A DNA stretch of 34,417 nt from Apostichopus parvimensis (taxonomy: Eukaryota; Echinodermata; Holothuroidea; Aspidochirotida; Stichopodidae), in the NCBI GenBank assembly GCA_000934455.1, contig KN888673.1:40313-74729 (forward strand), in the 5' to 3' direction. The translations under genes were made by a program, and so were the position numbers. Of this stretch, positions 1 to 21,266 are shown in pieces. A model generated the notes under the pieces. The model ran no database searches. It was not told where the DNA came from and saw only the letters and a list, made by a program, of their open reading frames with translations. Numbering within the stretch: the stretch's first letter is position 1; every line of letters starts with the position of its first letter.

Positions 1-68
1 CCACAAACACTCTTCATTCCTTGTGCTTCTTTATTCTGGTCTTGTCCTTTCTTTGGTTTTTTACCAAA

Positions 69-74
69 TTTATT
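69..74 (-). terminator. rhoa: Possible poly(A) signal of Rho paralog 1
   Basis: AATAAA on the minus strand lies about 120 nt past the stop. Further copies lie at 30-35 and at 186-191; the latter is only a few bases after the stop and unlikely to be used. The 3' UTR may run beyond the window edge. Confidence 0.35.
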
Positions 75-195
75 CTTCCTGGAGCAATAACATCACCGTG
101 CACCCGTGCCCTTTTCAGTGCTTTGTGTTATACTAAAGCCACATCATAAATAACAACTTTCTGTCTTTAAATGCTTAGTCCTTCATTTATTTGCT

Positions 196-4535
<4,340 letters not shown>

Positions 4536-7396
4536 TTATCTAAGTACTGTGGCTGCTTTCTACCATACATACACAGCAGATGGAATAATGGAGTGCTCTG
4601 GCAGCATTTCCCCAATAAGTGGTGTCATACAGATGTTCATGGGCCTGATCATAATTAGGGTTTCAAAAATCTCTGAATCAGAGTAACACAATTACGCTCG
4701 CAAGAAATACGCATAATCGTTAGGTGATTGGCTAGGTTTAAGGTTCTCCTAGTATAGTTTCACCGAACAAGAAACATGTTTTCGAAAACACAGTCAATGT
4801 GCGTAAAACTGTTATATGAAAATGTATGACTTCGGACTCATATTTCAGACGATTTCTTCTTTAATATTTACAGACCAGCAATTTCAACAAACACTCCGAG
4901 TGATCAAAAGCATGTTATTGCCATGGTACTGCTGATGTTTCTGGCACTAAAACTCATAACAATTTAATACCATGGAAACAGATAGGACCTCTATGACAGT
5001 GCCCTCTGTTGACTTTGTTCACAATTGGAGAGCCCCATTTAGAAAGATATAAAGATAAATTATGTAAAAATAAGGAGTATATACTTGGGATATTCATATA
5101 AGTTTACCCCTAACCAGATTGAAAATACTGTATAAATTACATACTAAGGTTTGAAAGATTTTTCTAGAACTGTACCACGCATCTGCAGATCATAACCAAT
5201 ATTTATGAACTGCTGGTTTATTAAACCACAACCTCCTACACAGACCTCCCTTCCGTCCCTCCAAAATGCCAACAAGTACCGGGAAATCTCTTTCAAGGTA
5301 TATAGACTACCACTCATACAATTTACAAATTCCCACAGTATTTTTTTGGGGGTCATGGTTTTCTCAGGAAGTGGATTAACTAGTTAGGATACAGTATAGG
5401 TAAAGGTTTGTTGTTGTTTACTCGGTTTCATAAACCTGTTCCATCATTCCAGACCAAATCCTATCGTGTGACTGGTTTGTTATTTCAAGGCAGGTATTGG
5501 ATATTTCTGAGAAACTAGTTTACAACAAACAAACTAAATTGCAAACCATTACTCTGCTGTAGCAAATAAAAGTTTACAAATTAAAGTGCAGGTTTTGGTT
5601 TTCTAACATTTGGTGGGAAATTAATGAACTATGTGTGTCTGGAATTTTACAAGTCTATAGCTTTGTAATGGTCATACAGTAGTAATGTACATGTTAATGC
5701 AAGACATTTGAAAGAACTCGGCGACAAGTTTGTATCTTCTTTTGACTTTTCTTGTGCTTAGAAGATGGTGCTAAGGTTGTGAGGAGACAGGTAAGCGAGG
5801 AGTGAAGTAATTACAGCATCGTGTAATACGTGTATAGAAACCTCATAAACAACAAAACAATATTTACACTTACTGTGCTACTCACTATTATGGTAACACC
5901 CTAGCAACTACCCGGAAACAAACTGCATGCATGCATGCACTTTTACACTAGTTACTTTTCTATGTATACATATATATGTTAAAGGGAAACCGTAAGAATC
6001 ACAAATAACCTGTAATGCGATGAAGGCCTTTGATATTACTGTGCCATTTAAGTATTAATCTAGCTCAACTACATACATTTTCCATGTAAACACATGTCAA
6101 ACAAGAAAGGGCCTTAACGGTGCAGTTTCGAACAGAGAAATTTGCTTTCCATTTTGAATCAGCCACACAGGTCACTTTCAGTTCTATACTTATATTGCAA
6201 TATGTCCAGTACAGTTGTGCAGTTAAGTTAGAGCTTAGGCCGGTTGATAGGCAAAACAAGTTCTGAGATAAAGGGTAAGTGAAACCTATTCACATTCTAT
6301 TTAGTTTAGTTGACTGGGTTACCAGGATATAGATAATAGTCTTCTTCTCTCCACAGTTTTAAAATAACATTTTTGACTTCAAGAGCAACATTCTCTTGAC
6401 AACCATATCTGACTTTATATCATCAAATGCATCAAATGACTTACTCCACCAGTCGACCTCATATTATTTGAAAATAACAGGGAAATTGGTCAACTTCAAA
6501 CCATACTGTACATGGTTTTGAACAAGCTTCTCATTACCCTAGCCACCAGCAATTTCAACTATTATGTATGGCCATATAATGTGGGGATTGGGGAATAACT
6601 TTGAAACGGTTATTAAAGGACTTTAATTTCAACAACAAAATACATGGATAATATATTTAATCAGGCCTACCAAGTAATGACAAAGAGCCTTGAAAAGTTT
6701 TAGTTTCCAGGAAGGGAAGATTTCAGCAAAGTCTGTTATTTGCACTCAGGTACAGAAGTGGTAAAAACAGTAATCTGTAGGGACATTGAAAGCCATTGTT
6801 GGCTTTTTCATGCATCAGCGGTTTATCAAAATCAGCTCTTCTATGGCTTGGTGTAGTTTTTGGCTAACCTCTTACTGTACCTTATACTGCTTTGGTAGAC
6901 ATGAACAATACTGTACATATAGGCCTTTTATCAAAGAAATTTCAACAGAATCTGTAAGAGGAAGTACTGAACTTGCAAACAGTAGCCTACAGTATCACCA
7001 CAGACAGGTAGTTAGTGTAGAGTCAGGTATATACAAGAGATCTACAATGTGTGTGGTGTGGTGTGTGTGTATTGTCGTCACTTAGTTATGTTTCTATACA
7101 TTTAAGTTGAGCTGTATAAATATTTGAGTTGACTCTGACAAGCTGTTTTTCATGGTATCTAAGGGCAAAGGGCGAGGTAAGGCTGAGTTACCTTGAGATA
7201 TTTATCATTTCGATGTTACTGTACATATCACTGGGCGGTGGTATTAAATCAACTTGAAGGTAGTGGGTGTGAATAACACCAACTTTGGTTACCTGCTGCA
7301 CCTGTGGGCAATTAATCACTTCTTGATGGAATAGTGTAACAGGCATAGCAGTGCAAGAATGAAGAGAAATGTTCAACTTCTTACCATTTAGCTTGC

Positions 7397-7434
7397 AAAA
7401 AAAAAGCCAAAAAAAAAAGAAGAAAAAAAAAGGA
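7397..7434. repeat. A-rich run with interspersed G/C
   Basis: Three stretches of nine or ten A are separated by GCC and GAAG. It may be a low-complexity tract or the tail of an old retroposon. No target-site duplication was recognised. Confidence 0.5.
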
Positions 7435-8183
7435 GGTTAGCTCCATCTATGCCATGGTACTACCATGATACAGAACCATGTGGTATACGGTATAATGACA
7501 AACCATGAGGTAACACCAAGTCAGAACAGTACCAAATTATAACAATTCCATAAAGTAAAGATTGATAACAAATATCTTGGGCTATGTAGACCAGTCAAAC
7601 GACATATGTGTAATTTGGTGAGCCTCATGACTTTGAGTGTTTTGACTAAGAGCTATGGAACTCATACTTACAGTACATGTGGATTGTATTGCATGGTGAT
7701 GTTACTAATGTGCACAACTTACATAACCAGCATTATTCAGAGACATCTGTATCTATTAAATAAATAAATAAGTAATCTACAAATTCTAACCCACCCATGC
7801 CCTTTGAATTGTTTCCTGTTGTTTGCCTGCTGTTTTTCATTCTCACCAAAAATTTAAGATAGTTCATATAAAGTTCCTAGTAAGTACAGTAGTACAGTAC
7901 AGTATGAAAGCAGTCTGTAAAATTGACTGCTTCCCATAGCACTGCCTTACAAGCTTCATGAGCACAATAATATGCCCAAAGTCCATATTTACATACAAGG
8001 TTATTATGTACACCAGTTTTCACACAGAGAGATCAACACAAAACACAGTGATCTATTTACGGTGAGCTATCACTACCACTTTAAATCAAACAACACTGGT
8101 CACAAACTGTACAAGACCTGCTCGATATATTACCTAGGCTGTGGCTGTGTAGCAACAAACCCCTTTTGAAGATAAAAGATACA

Positions 8184-8213
8184 GAATTCAGTCCCTAATT
8201 AGGGACTGAATTC
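8184..8213. repeat. 30-bp perfect palindrome
   Basis: The left arm GAATTCAGTCCCTAA (8184-8198) is followed with no spacer by its exact reverse complement (8199-8213). The flanking bases do not extend the symmetry. Function unknown. Confidence 0.85.
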
Positions 8214-8389
8214 CTATTAACAGTTGTCTGCAAACAACAGCATTACACTTAACAAAGACAACAACTTCCCAGTATTCTCATGGAAGTTTCTCACACATGT
8301 ACAGTAGGGCCAGTTCTGATGACAGTCATTCTTAATCAAAACAGGGTGGAGTTACTAGTTCCCCCACAGGAGTCTGACCTACTAAGGTC

Positions 8390-8660
8390 AACCACAGGTG
8401 CTTCACATGTATGAACATGTGTACTGCCAGTGTCATATTAGAGACCCCATGGAATGTCTTCCCTATGACACTGTGCAGTGCCATGCAGTGACACACTGCA
8501 GTGACACTCTGTGCCATCAGTGGCACACAATGGCTCCAATCTGTCACCAGTGTGGCATCTCACTGGGCATGCCAGTGCTGTGCAGTTGTTATTTAAAAGT
8601 CATTCTTCACAACAGGACATGTTAGCAAATATCAGGGTAATTACATACAGTACTGTGACA
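8390..8660. repeat. CACTG/CAGTG-rich segment with many short inverted repeats
   Basis: Units such as CACTGCAG, CAGTGACAC, GCCATGCAG and GTGTCA recur in both orientations. Opposite-strand open frames overlap here (8398-8625 plus, 8332-8547 minus), which is what a self-complementary repeat produces. No protein was recognised. Confidence 0.45.
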
Positions 8661-9833
8661 CTGTCATGATTATAGTAATTTAGTTTAACTGGCCAATGTG
8701 TAGTAAAGGTTTCCAGTTTACCCTAAAATATGAATTTGTAAGGGTGGTATATATTAGATCATTCGTTTAATTTGAGTAAACAGAGTTTGTCGGTAGAGGT
8801 TTGGAAAATTTGTCAACCCTACAGTAGAACAGACTTGCCAACTATTCTGGTCTTTAAAAGGCGAGCTCACGCAGTATCCCAATTTAATGTGCTAGCCTCC
8901 TGGCAAAATTAAAAGCATTCTGAATTGCAATCAGAACTGGACAGTTTGTTTTTATCTATGACAGGATTTAGGAATGTTGAGAGAATCCACTTTCTCTATA
9001 GATGAGAAAATAGTAAGTGTTACTCATGCCATCGTGTTCTGCAGCAGTTAACAGCAGTAAGTTGGGCTTGCCTAATATATATTTTCCCTAATCTGCCTAT
9101 TTCTTGCTATGGAAAATTTGTAAATCTCCTTTTTTTGTCCTATAAATGTTATTTAAGTTTGGATGGTTTTAGGCATTTCTGTTATAGATAAATAATCTTT
9201 TACAAAGTGAACATAAAGTAGCAAATTCTCAATAAACCATATAGCTTGTAAATTATGACAGTACTTATAGTTCAGCTGTTTTTACTGTTATGTTTTAATG
9301 CTATGTTGTAGTTTTATTATAAAGTTAGGACTTATGACTATTGCCTACAGTACCTTTAAATATGATATTAATTATGACAGGCTTTGAGTTTAATACTAAC
9401 ATCATTTTCGAGTACCTGCGAACTAATTCATTCGTAAAAACTTTAAAAAATTAGGCCTTACAATAGCAGCCAGACTAGCTTAACTTATGGCCTATATATT
9501 AAGAAACTTTAAGCTAATAATGCTTATACTTGTTTGAAAAGTCAGTCACGCTAAACATACTGCCTTTTGCTATTTAGGGTTCTGGCATTTCAGGTTTAAT
9601 ACATAGCCTTAAGTTATAAAGTTCTTTCATTTCATATATTTGAACCGCCCACATTTCAGCCAAGATTGCGGCACAGTAACAATGTATAGGCTATTGTCAA
9701 TTTTTCACAGCAGGATCCTCCACCAATTTTTCTCAATGGTGTGTGAGCAAACAAAGAAAAAGAGATGCAACTGTGTATTTAAAGTTGGTGACTCCATGAT
9801 TTATATATTAAAGTTTGCTGGCTACACTATTAA

Positions 9834-9877
9834 CTACTTTAAAACTACTGCAAAACTACTTTAAAACTACTGCAAAA
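9834..9877. repeat. 22-bp tandem duplication
   Basis: Two copies of CTACTTTAAAACTACTGCAA (plus AA) lie back to back and are followed by the first four bases of a third copy. Probably a replication-slippage product. Confidence 0.7.
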
Positions 9878-10594
9878 CTACATGTCACCAATTACATGTT
9901 GCTATGAACTACTACTACTGACTTAATTAAAATAAGAGATACAACTTAAAATACTTTTGGTAAGGCCCAAACATGGGCCAGACAGGAAGTTTAGCCTACT
10001 CTCTCCTCTTGTTTACATTCTCTCCTCAGAAACAAAGGCAGGGTTACTGAGAAATAACACTGTGATATCAGCAATGACATCCTACTGAAGGTTACTTTCT
10101 TGTCAGAGATCGGTGTAGACAGACATTAGATGCACAGACATGGGTAAGGTTTCTGTTGTAGGTTACTGTGGAGGTCAAAGTGTATTCCTTCTACTAGTTC
10201 TATTGCCGCTGGGACTAATTAGTTATACAATTGGAAAAGTACATTATTATGATGTATTACGGTTAGGCTAGTAAATAGAAACAGTTAGTAATCTTTCTGT
10301 GAAGACTCAAGTAAGAGAACTTCATGCCTGCGCTCCTAGCGAGGAATTGGAAAGGTGAACCTAGGCCGGGTAAAGGGGATGGGATAGATCTCAATACTGT
10401 GTTATATTATCATCACATTACGTTATACTAGTAACATTTGGACTATGGCCTACTGTAGTGAAGGTGCAAGGCAGTGCCCTAAAGGCTAAAGTTAGAACTC
10501 AATCAAACTTATTAGTATTCATCCGTTTGAAAAAGGACAACTTTAGGCTATATATAGATTAAAGTATTAGTAAAAGTAAACTAAAATCATTTAC

Positions 10595-10780
10595 CTGACT
10601 TTTAGCTCCTAAGATATGATCCGTGAATAGTTCGTAAACTGTCTAGTTCTGAGGAAGAGAAACTTGTAAAATTCCACTACTAAGTTCTAGTAGTCCGTTG
10701 GTAATACTGGTGCGTGCTAAAGTACGATGTGAAGCGAGCTAGCTGCAAGAAGTGTTAGCGCTGTGTGACACTAAACGGAT
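10595..10780 (-). other. Candidate non-coding first exon of Rho paralog 1
   Basis: Read on the minus strand, AGTCAG|GTAAATG at 10595 is a good donor facing the acceptor at 4459, which would give a 6.1-kb leader intron. The upstream edge at 10780 is only a guess. No other evidence supports transcription here. Confidence 0.25.
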
Positions 10781-13700
10781 GACCGAAGTCAGTTTAAATA
10801 TTCCGACAAGTGGTTACTAAAAATAGGTTATACCGTAAAAGAGGAAGGGATAGAGGGAGACATAAACTTTCAAGTTTTCACTAATCCTGCTAGGATCGAA
10901 ACCTCAGGCCCACTTACATTTTCACAAGTTTTCATTTGACAAAATTCGAACCAAGTTTCGCTCTACCATAATATTTCCCCACTAGCGTTTAACAAAAAAA
11001 GTGTTTTTTGTTTTAATTTGTCGATTTGTTTTCTTAGAGTAGAAAATTATACAAAAATAAGGCTAAAAGGAATGTATTCCAATTTAACATATTCAGGATT
11101 GCAACATTTATGAAACAATAGATTTTCGTGAGTTCTATTTTTAGCTGAGTGTCGGGTATAAATGACTGGATCCATTTTAGGATTGTTGCGTTCTCTTTAT
11201 AATGTCTGACAATCGATAACCAAATCAGAAACCGGAGAATTGAGGTTGGATTGTACAGTGATTTGTACCTTACAAACCTTTGGTGAGTAAATTTTATATA
11301 TACGTAGTTGTTATCATACTGCTGCAAGGAATTATTCAGTTAACGTAAGTCGGTCACGTTATTCAGTGCTCACATTTCAACTACTATATATTACTCAAAT
11401 TCTGCATTCTGTTTGGAAGTTTTTCGTTATAAAAAGTCGAATCAAAAGGAACAAGTCCAAATTTCGACACTTTATTTCGAACTTCATACTGTTTTATCTG
11501 TGACAAAGCTGTAAACTTACGATCTGAAAAATGTTTCCAATCGGGGGCTTGGTGGATGAACATGGGCCTTTCCCTGTATATTGTAAAATGTTATCACTTG
11601 GATGAAAGTCCCTTTATAAATTCTCCTTCCCCGCCCCTTCCCACAATTCTTTAATAAAAACAAAGGGGTCCTGGAGGGTTGGGTGGAGTAAGGGGATGCC
11701 ATGTATAATTCAGAACAACTCTGGATTTCATCATTGATCTAATCCCTTTATAAACACAACCGTCAACATGATGATCAAATATGATTCACACTTCGAGTTT
11801 TGCTTTCGTTGTGTCAGATCATGTATCCTGTGGTGAAGCGAATACTTGAAGACAATCAAATCATGGCCTCTCAAATTTGTTGCGACAACTTTCTAAAAAC
11901 ACCCATTACGTCAATTTGAACTCTTCTCCAGTTTTTCTAACACAAAATTCAAATATAAGGCTGAAATGAAACGGGAATAACAATTTCCAAATTCCCAAAT
12001 CCAACTATCTGTCTGAAATTTGCGTTCGAGATTTGTAATCGAAAGCTAAAACGGAGCAATTTTAAAATTTTGGGATAAAAGTATACGATAACAACCTGCT
12101 GGGATCAGACGTTTGGTTTGCATACAGCTATAGCCCGGATGTTAAAAATGAACACACCCCGTATTATGAGTGTTCGGTTGTTGCCGATAATGAACGAATT
12201 GACCCGACCGTCGTGTCGTTGGAAGTATCGCAGGATCGACAAATACATACTTAGTGAACGCCTTATTTCTTCCAATTTTATTGTAAGTATGGTTCAATCA
12301 AGGAATGGTTTGCAACGTAAAGTCTTCACATTATTTAAAGATATCGCAGTTATTTTTGGTTTAGTTTCTGTCGTTCGTGGCTTCAAAATCACGGTATTTA
12401 TGAGCACTTCCCGGTTCACAAAGTAGACGAGCGGAGCACGATTTGCAGCATAGGATAACACGCAGTTGTACAGTAGGCCTGTACTGTATCATTGTATGTG
12501 TCACTATCACGGGCCAATAACAATTGAGAGAAAGGGCAGAAAGAAAAAGAGCCTAGGCATATGTGGTATACATGCGCATGTAATGTACGTAGGCTGAGTA
12601 ATGATATCATGGATAGGCATAACCTATGGTGCCGACAATATTGACTTTATGTACTTCAGATTGGAGGTAAATTTCATTATTTACCATGGCAAATTTGACC
12701 TAAAACTGTTGTATACTTTCTAGACCTAAGTTGAGGGTTTCTTCACATAAATCTATTGTGCTAGGCTACCGCTTGAAAGGACTTATTGAAATCATTTTTT
12801 TTAAGCCATGCTATGTAGATTAAACTGGATGTGAAGGTGGTTTGCAACATCATATCACATCAGTGCTGCACAAGACATGTTGGACAGTCATATAAATATC
12901 TCAAGGGGAGCACTCTGAACAACTGACTCTCATTTAAAGGCATTGAAGACTCGCCCCAAACCGCGTGCCCCGCTCTGAAAAAGTTATCTTTCCGTTGCTT
13001 GCAAGTGAAGTTTTCTGCATGTCGCTACAAAATGCAGACAGTAATGAAAACGATACATTGTTATCTTTAGATTGACCTGAGATGTACATCGCTGTATCGT
13101 TTGTACAGCACTTGTGCTGTGGGTATTGATCGCAGCTGTATGTACTGACTGTACACTAGTGTCTAATTACCGACGGTAGCAAGCAGTGTGTGTATTGTCT
13201 GGGATCGATGGTGGTGTCTAACACTTCTGTTACACCTCATTCGAAACTAGGTCAGATTACCGGCATGAGAAGTTTCTTTGTGTGCGAGTCTTCATACCCT
13301 TTAAATGTAAAACTGTTGTAGGCTAAAGTCTCCAACATTTTTAGTTCAATGCTCAAATGTAAACCATCAACAGTCAATGCCCTAATAAAAGCTATGATAT
13401 GTTGCTTGCAAGGTAATGAAGGTAAATGTTTCTGACTAGGAAAGTACTACAAATAATGACCAAATACTTTGTTGTCCCTGTTTAAGATGGGAAAGTATTT
13501 CTGTCACATAGTTAACATTTATTTTACTCAATACTGAGTAGTTGACTTTATGGCTGCTACTGTCAGCCTACAGAAGAAAGATCTCCCCAATGACTTTTTC
13601 AAAATGTGGCTCTGTTTTAAAGCAGCTTTATAAGTTGATTTTGATCAACTTTTTGATACTGTATATACTTAAGTCTCATATCAATTGATGTCATCAGCTT

Positions 13701-14119
13701 CAAAAGCTTGTTATATTGTATAGCCAAGTTGACTTTCAAGTCATGGAGTTCAAAGGTTTAATTGCCATGTAGTTTGTAGTTTTAAGTTACTATGAAAAGT
13801 ATCTGGAAGACGTAATATATGGGAGTGATTTAGTTTGATCAATTACAATCATATATTGTGTAATACTAAGTATGTAACTAGGTTTGAAAAGCTTACTGAC
13901 CAAAGTCAGAAGCCTGCTTAGGCTTCCCTTTTTTCTCTTTTTGAAGAGATTTTGCTTCAATCTTTCCCTGTTATGAGATCCACTAGTGTCATCCAAGTAT
14001 TCTAATTGTGACTTATAACAATAGATGAATAAGCAAAAAAAAAAGTAAATATGAAGGCATGACTAAATGCAACTTTAAGATAGTCAGTGTTTGCAATATT
14101 AATTACTCCTCCCTGACAG
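10596..14119. promoter_or_regulatory. Intergenic region between the divergent Rho paralogs, presumed promoters
   Basis: The region separates two head-to-head genes that each begin, at coding level, with an acceptor-preceded exon. Transcription starts should therefore lie here or nearby. I see no clear TATA box or CpG-dense island. A donor-like CTTCC-rich exon end at 12282 faces paralog 2. The promoter call rests on gene layout only. Confidence 0.35.
12118..12282 (+). other. Candidate non-coding first exon of Rho paralog 2
   Basis: A consensus donor TATTG-TAAGTATGG lies at 12282/12283 at the end of a somewhat GC-richer stretch. It faces the acceptor at 14118-14119, which would give a 1.8-kb leader intron. 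The left edge is arbitrary. The open frame through it resembles no protein I know. Confidence 0.2.
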
Positions 14120-14126
14120 GTTAATC

Positions 14127-18124
<3,998 letters not shown>

Positions 18125-19368
18125 GGAGGCAGACAGTACTATCGATCTGCATCCTGGTCTTATTCAGTGTGAGGTACATCATTACTCGATACTTTTTTTT
18201 CCTCCTAATGTTTTTTGGTTACGATTTCCTTCCATTGTGAGGCTCTCAATGCATTTCAATCGACCTCATTGGACAAGTTTAGGAAAAGATAGATTTCTTT
18301 TCTTTTTTTCCCCTAACATGTGGTTCCTGTGGAAAGTGTCTGCGCATGTAACGAAAAAGTTTTGCAAATAATGATTCACAAGAAGCTGCCTATTGGAGGT
18401 AAAGACAACCAAAAAAAAGCTCAAAGGAGAGAGTTGTACTCAATATTCAAAACGTTGTAGCGGAAGTGTAAGGCAATAGTTTGTATAAGGTGTTACAACT
18501 AACACTATTTCCAATATAGTTATAACATTTTCTAACGAATGTAGCTTTAAACTTTTCATTGACAATGCAAATATATAATTGTAAGCCAATGCCATAGATA
18601 TGAGTAATGTAATCTTTGGCACATATTGGCAGACGGTGGTGGCATTAGTAGTTTCAATATCATTTTTTTCTTATTGCTCTTTTGTGGTAGCATTGGAGGA
18701 AGAGTGGGGCGGGAGTTGGTTTTCATGGAGGGAAAACAAAGAGTGGGAGATGGGGAAGATGTTGGTTGGAACGATGAATTTTGAAGAGGGTACTCCAGGG
18801 GGAGCTTATATTTCCACAGGAACCACATAATAATCATCCATAATACAGTTTACCTTACTTAGTGCCAGTTTTTGCTAGAATATTTGGTACAATCGATTAG
18901 GCATCTCAGACCAGATGATGAGAAGAGGCAGGTCTTGGATGATCTATTAAGACATGGGAGACAAGATCTGTGTTGGATCCCAACCAATGTTGGGGTGTTA
19001 ATTCCAAGAGCAGGAGATTTCTTCACACTCGTCTCTCTGGGTCGTTTGTTTCTTCTGCACATCTTAGTAATTTTAAGAGAGGCAGTCGCCACCGATCCGG
19101 TGTAATGAGTTTTTTGTTATTTACATTAAAAAAGGAAACATTATCTTTTAATTTGTGGAGTGTGGTTTCAAGTGCTTTGTTTAAGGTAAATGTGATGTTG
19201 TAACTAAAAATGTACTTTTTTTCTCCTTCCTATCTATAATGCAGTATTTCATGTGATGTGAATCTTAGTGGGATTTCTAACTTTATAATTGTTCTTCCTT
19301 TGCATTGGAAACTCTCTCTCTCTTCTCACTAATTGTTTGTAACTATGAAATCTACTATTAATAATGTT

Positions 19369-19391
19369 GTTATTATTATTATTATTATTAT
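19369..19391. repeat. (TTA)n microsatellite
   Basis: About seven TTA/ATT units in a row within the presumed 3' UTR. Confidence 0.8.
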
Positions 19392-19552
19392 GATCATCAT
19401 TTTTTTCTCTGCTTTTATTTTATACTTTTCTTAGGGACCTTTGGGTAGACAACTAACTTAGTGTATAGTAGTAACGTTGGTCAAATGTAGTAAGCACAGC
19501 TGCAACAATTTCCTAAATATGTAGCTAAAAAAAGGAAAAAAAGTAAGAAAAT

Positions 19553-19563
19553 AATAAAATAAA
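19553..19563 (+). terminator. rhoa: Candidate poly(A) signal of Rho paralog 2
   Basis: Two overlapping AATAAA hexamers are followed by TTTTGTATG-type GT/T-rich sequence. Other AATAAA copies downstream (for example near 21332) show the choice is uncertain. Confidence 0.4.
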
Positions 19564-21072
19564 TTTTGTATGAATTTTGATTAATTTTGCCATTGTTATA
19601 AAGTAATGCTTGGGTACCTCTATTTTGATTTTAGCTAGGAAACAGGTGGAAATGTTAATTCAGGCAAGATTCACTTCTTATAAAACAATTTAAAGGTAGA
19701 GCTAAAATAATAAAATAATTAAAACAATCTTGCGACCTCTCTCTTAAAAGGAAACAATAAGTTGAGTTGCAAAGATATCAATTGACCTCTTCAGTTCTGC
19801 TTTTGTATTGCGATCGAGAGGCAGCCTAGGTAGCCTAACATTGTAAGGTGTAAGTAACATTGATGCCTAAGCTAACAAAATTTCTTAAACTACTATTGCA
19901 ACCTATAGCAATACTCATGCCGTAGGTGTAGTAATGTAAGTTACAGCTGTGGCTAACACACATATATGGTATCTCTGATCAGAACTGAAAACCTTTTTTT
20001 ATTCTTTTTGGCTGGAATAAAATTCTATCCAGAGGAATCGAACAAGATTTTTCATAGAATATGAGGACATGAGGAATTCTTTTTTGGATTCTTTATAGTG
20101 ATTTGGTTAATTATTTGAATGTAATGCATATTAATGAACTGCACTTGTTGCAATGATATGGGTTATACTGAAACATACCATCTCTACTTCCAGGATGAGA
20201 AAAGTACAAATTGGACAAATCTTTCTTTAAGTGAGATAAGCTTTCAGCAGAACTGTTTGGTTGCTCATATCTGATGCATCATATCTGACACATCCAACTC
20301 AAGTAACAATCGTAGGCTTGTACGGAATGTTTGGACTCTGAAAACCTCGGAACAACTGAAATGGAGCTGCATTGACAATGAATGCATTAGTAGGAATCAA
20401 GTGTACATTTTCAAACTGAATATACGCTCTTTTCAATATAATAATCTGCTCGCGTCAGCTTTTGAATAGTTTCCTTTGACGTCAAAATCATTTCACTGTA
20501 GTAATAACAAAGAGGTATTGAGATGTGTTGCATTGCCAACAACAAGTTGTTTCAATGACAGGTTTAAAATTGTTTGTAGTATGGCAGCCAGGTTATTTCC
20601 TGCAGTGGTATTTCAAGTTAAGACTATGTTTCCTGGAAACTGTGACTTGGTACCCGCCCCCCCCCCAAAAAAAAATTAATTAAATAAGACAAACCACAAT
20701 TAGCAAATATGTGCACATGAAACCTGTAGCTCCTTACAGTTGTGGGTAGATAGGAATTTGAGGTAGTTGGGAGGTGCTAGATTTAAATGTGACATGGGTT
20801 GTGTTGTCATAGTGATTTATAGTTGTTTGTAGCTGTAGTTCTTCCCTCTTTTAACAACACACCCATTCCTCTATTATTTCAGGTATTATATTTTATTTTC
20901 ATTAGATCGGTCTGGATTGCTTTTCAAGGCATCACGTTCCTGTTCTAATTATTTTGTTCTGTTTTAAATATCGTGAATCAAGCTGTGTTAAAAATCTTGT
21001 ATCCTTTTGAGTTTCATTTTGATGACTGCTCTCCCTAATCCATGTAGCTGGGGGGGGGGGGAGGGGGAGTAT

Positions 21073-21266
21073 GGTAAAAAAACTACTTTCAAATTTGAAA
21101 AAGTTTTCCCCCCAACTGATGGAGGTGGGGATGGCACCCTCCCCTTTTGAGCACACCACTGCTCCTGCCCCCTCTCATCTCAAGACTGTATCATGAATTA
21201 GTACTAGTTAATAGAAAGTTATCTGCATTGTGCCATGCATGGGTATTTAAAAGGACAGGGTGGAGG
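21073..21266 (+). repeat. Dispersed repeat, copy 1
   Basis: About 190 bp that recur in the same orientation at 23898-24091, with the best match from the AACTGATGGAGGT region to GGGTGGAGG. It is preceded by a poly-G run, as is copy 2. Probably an old mobile element fragment of unknown class. Confidence 0.75.

Larger units (their letters stand above)
18125..19563 (+). other. rhoa: Presumed 3' UTR of Rho paralog 2
   Basis: Non-coding sequence after the TAA. Overlapping AATAAA hexamers at 19553-19558 and 19558-19563 are followed by T-rich sequence, a plausible cleavage context. A (TTA)n run lies near 19369-19391. Earlier or later ends are possible. Confidence 0.4.

Noticed and set aside
8332-8625. 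Overlapping opposite-strand open frames of 71 and 75 residues, Cys/His-rich
   Set aside because: They come from the self-complementary CACTG-rich segment. Cys/His spacing fits no zinc-finger pattern.
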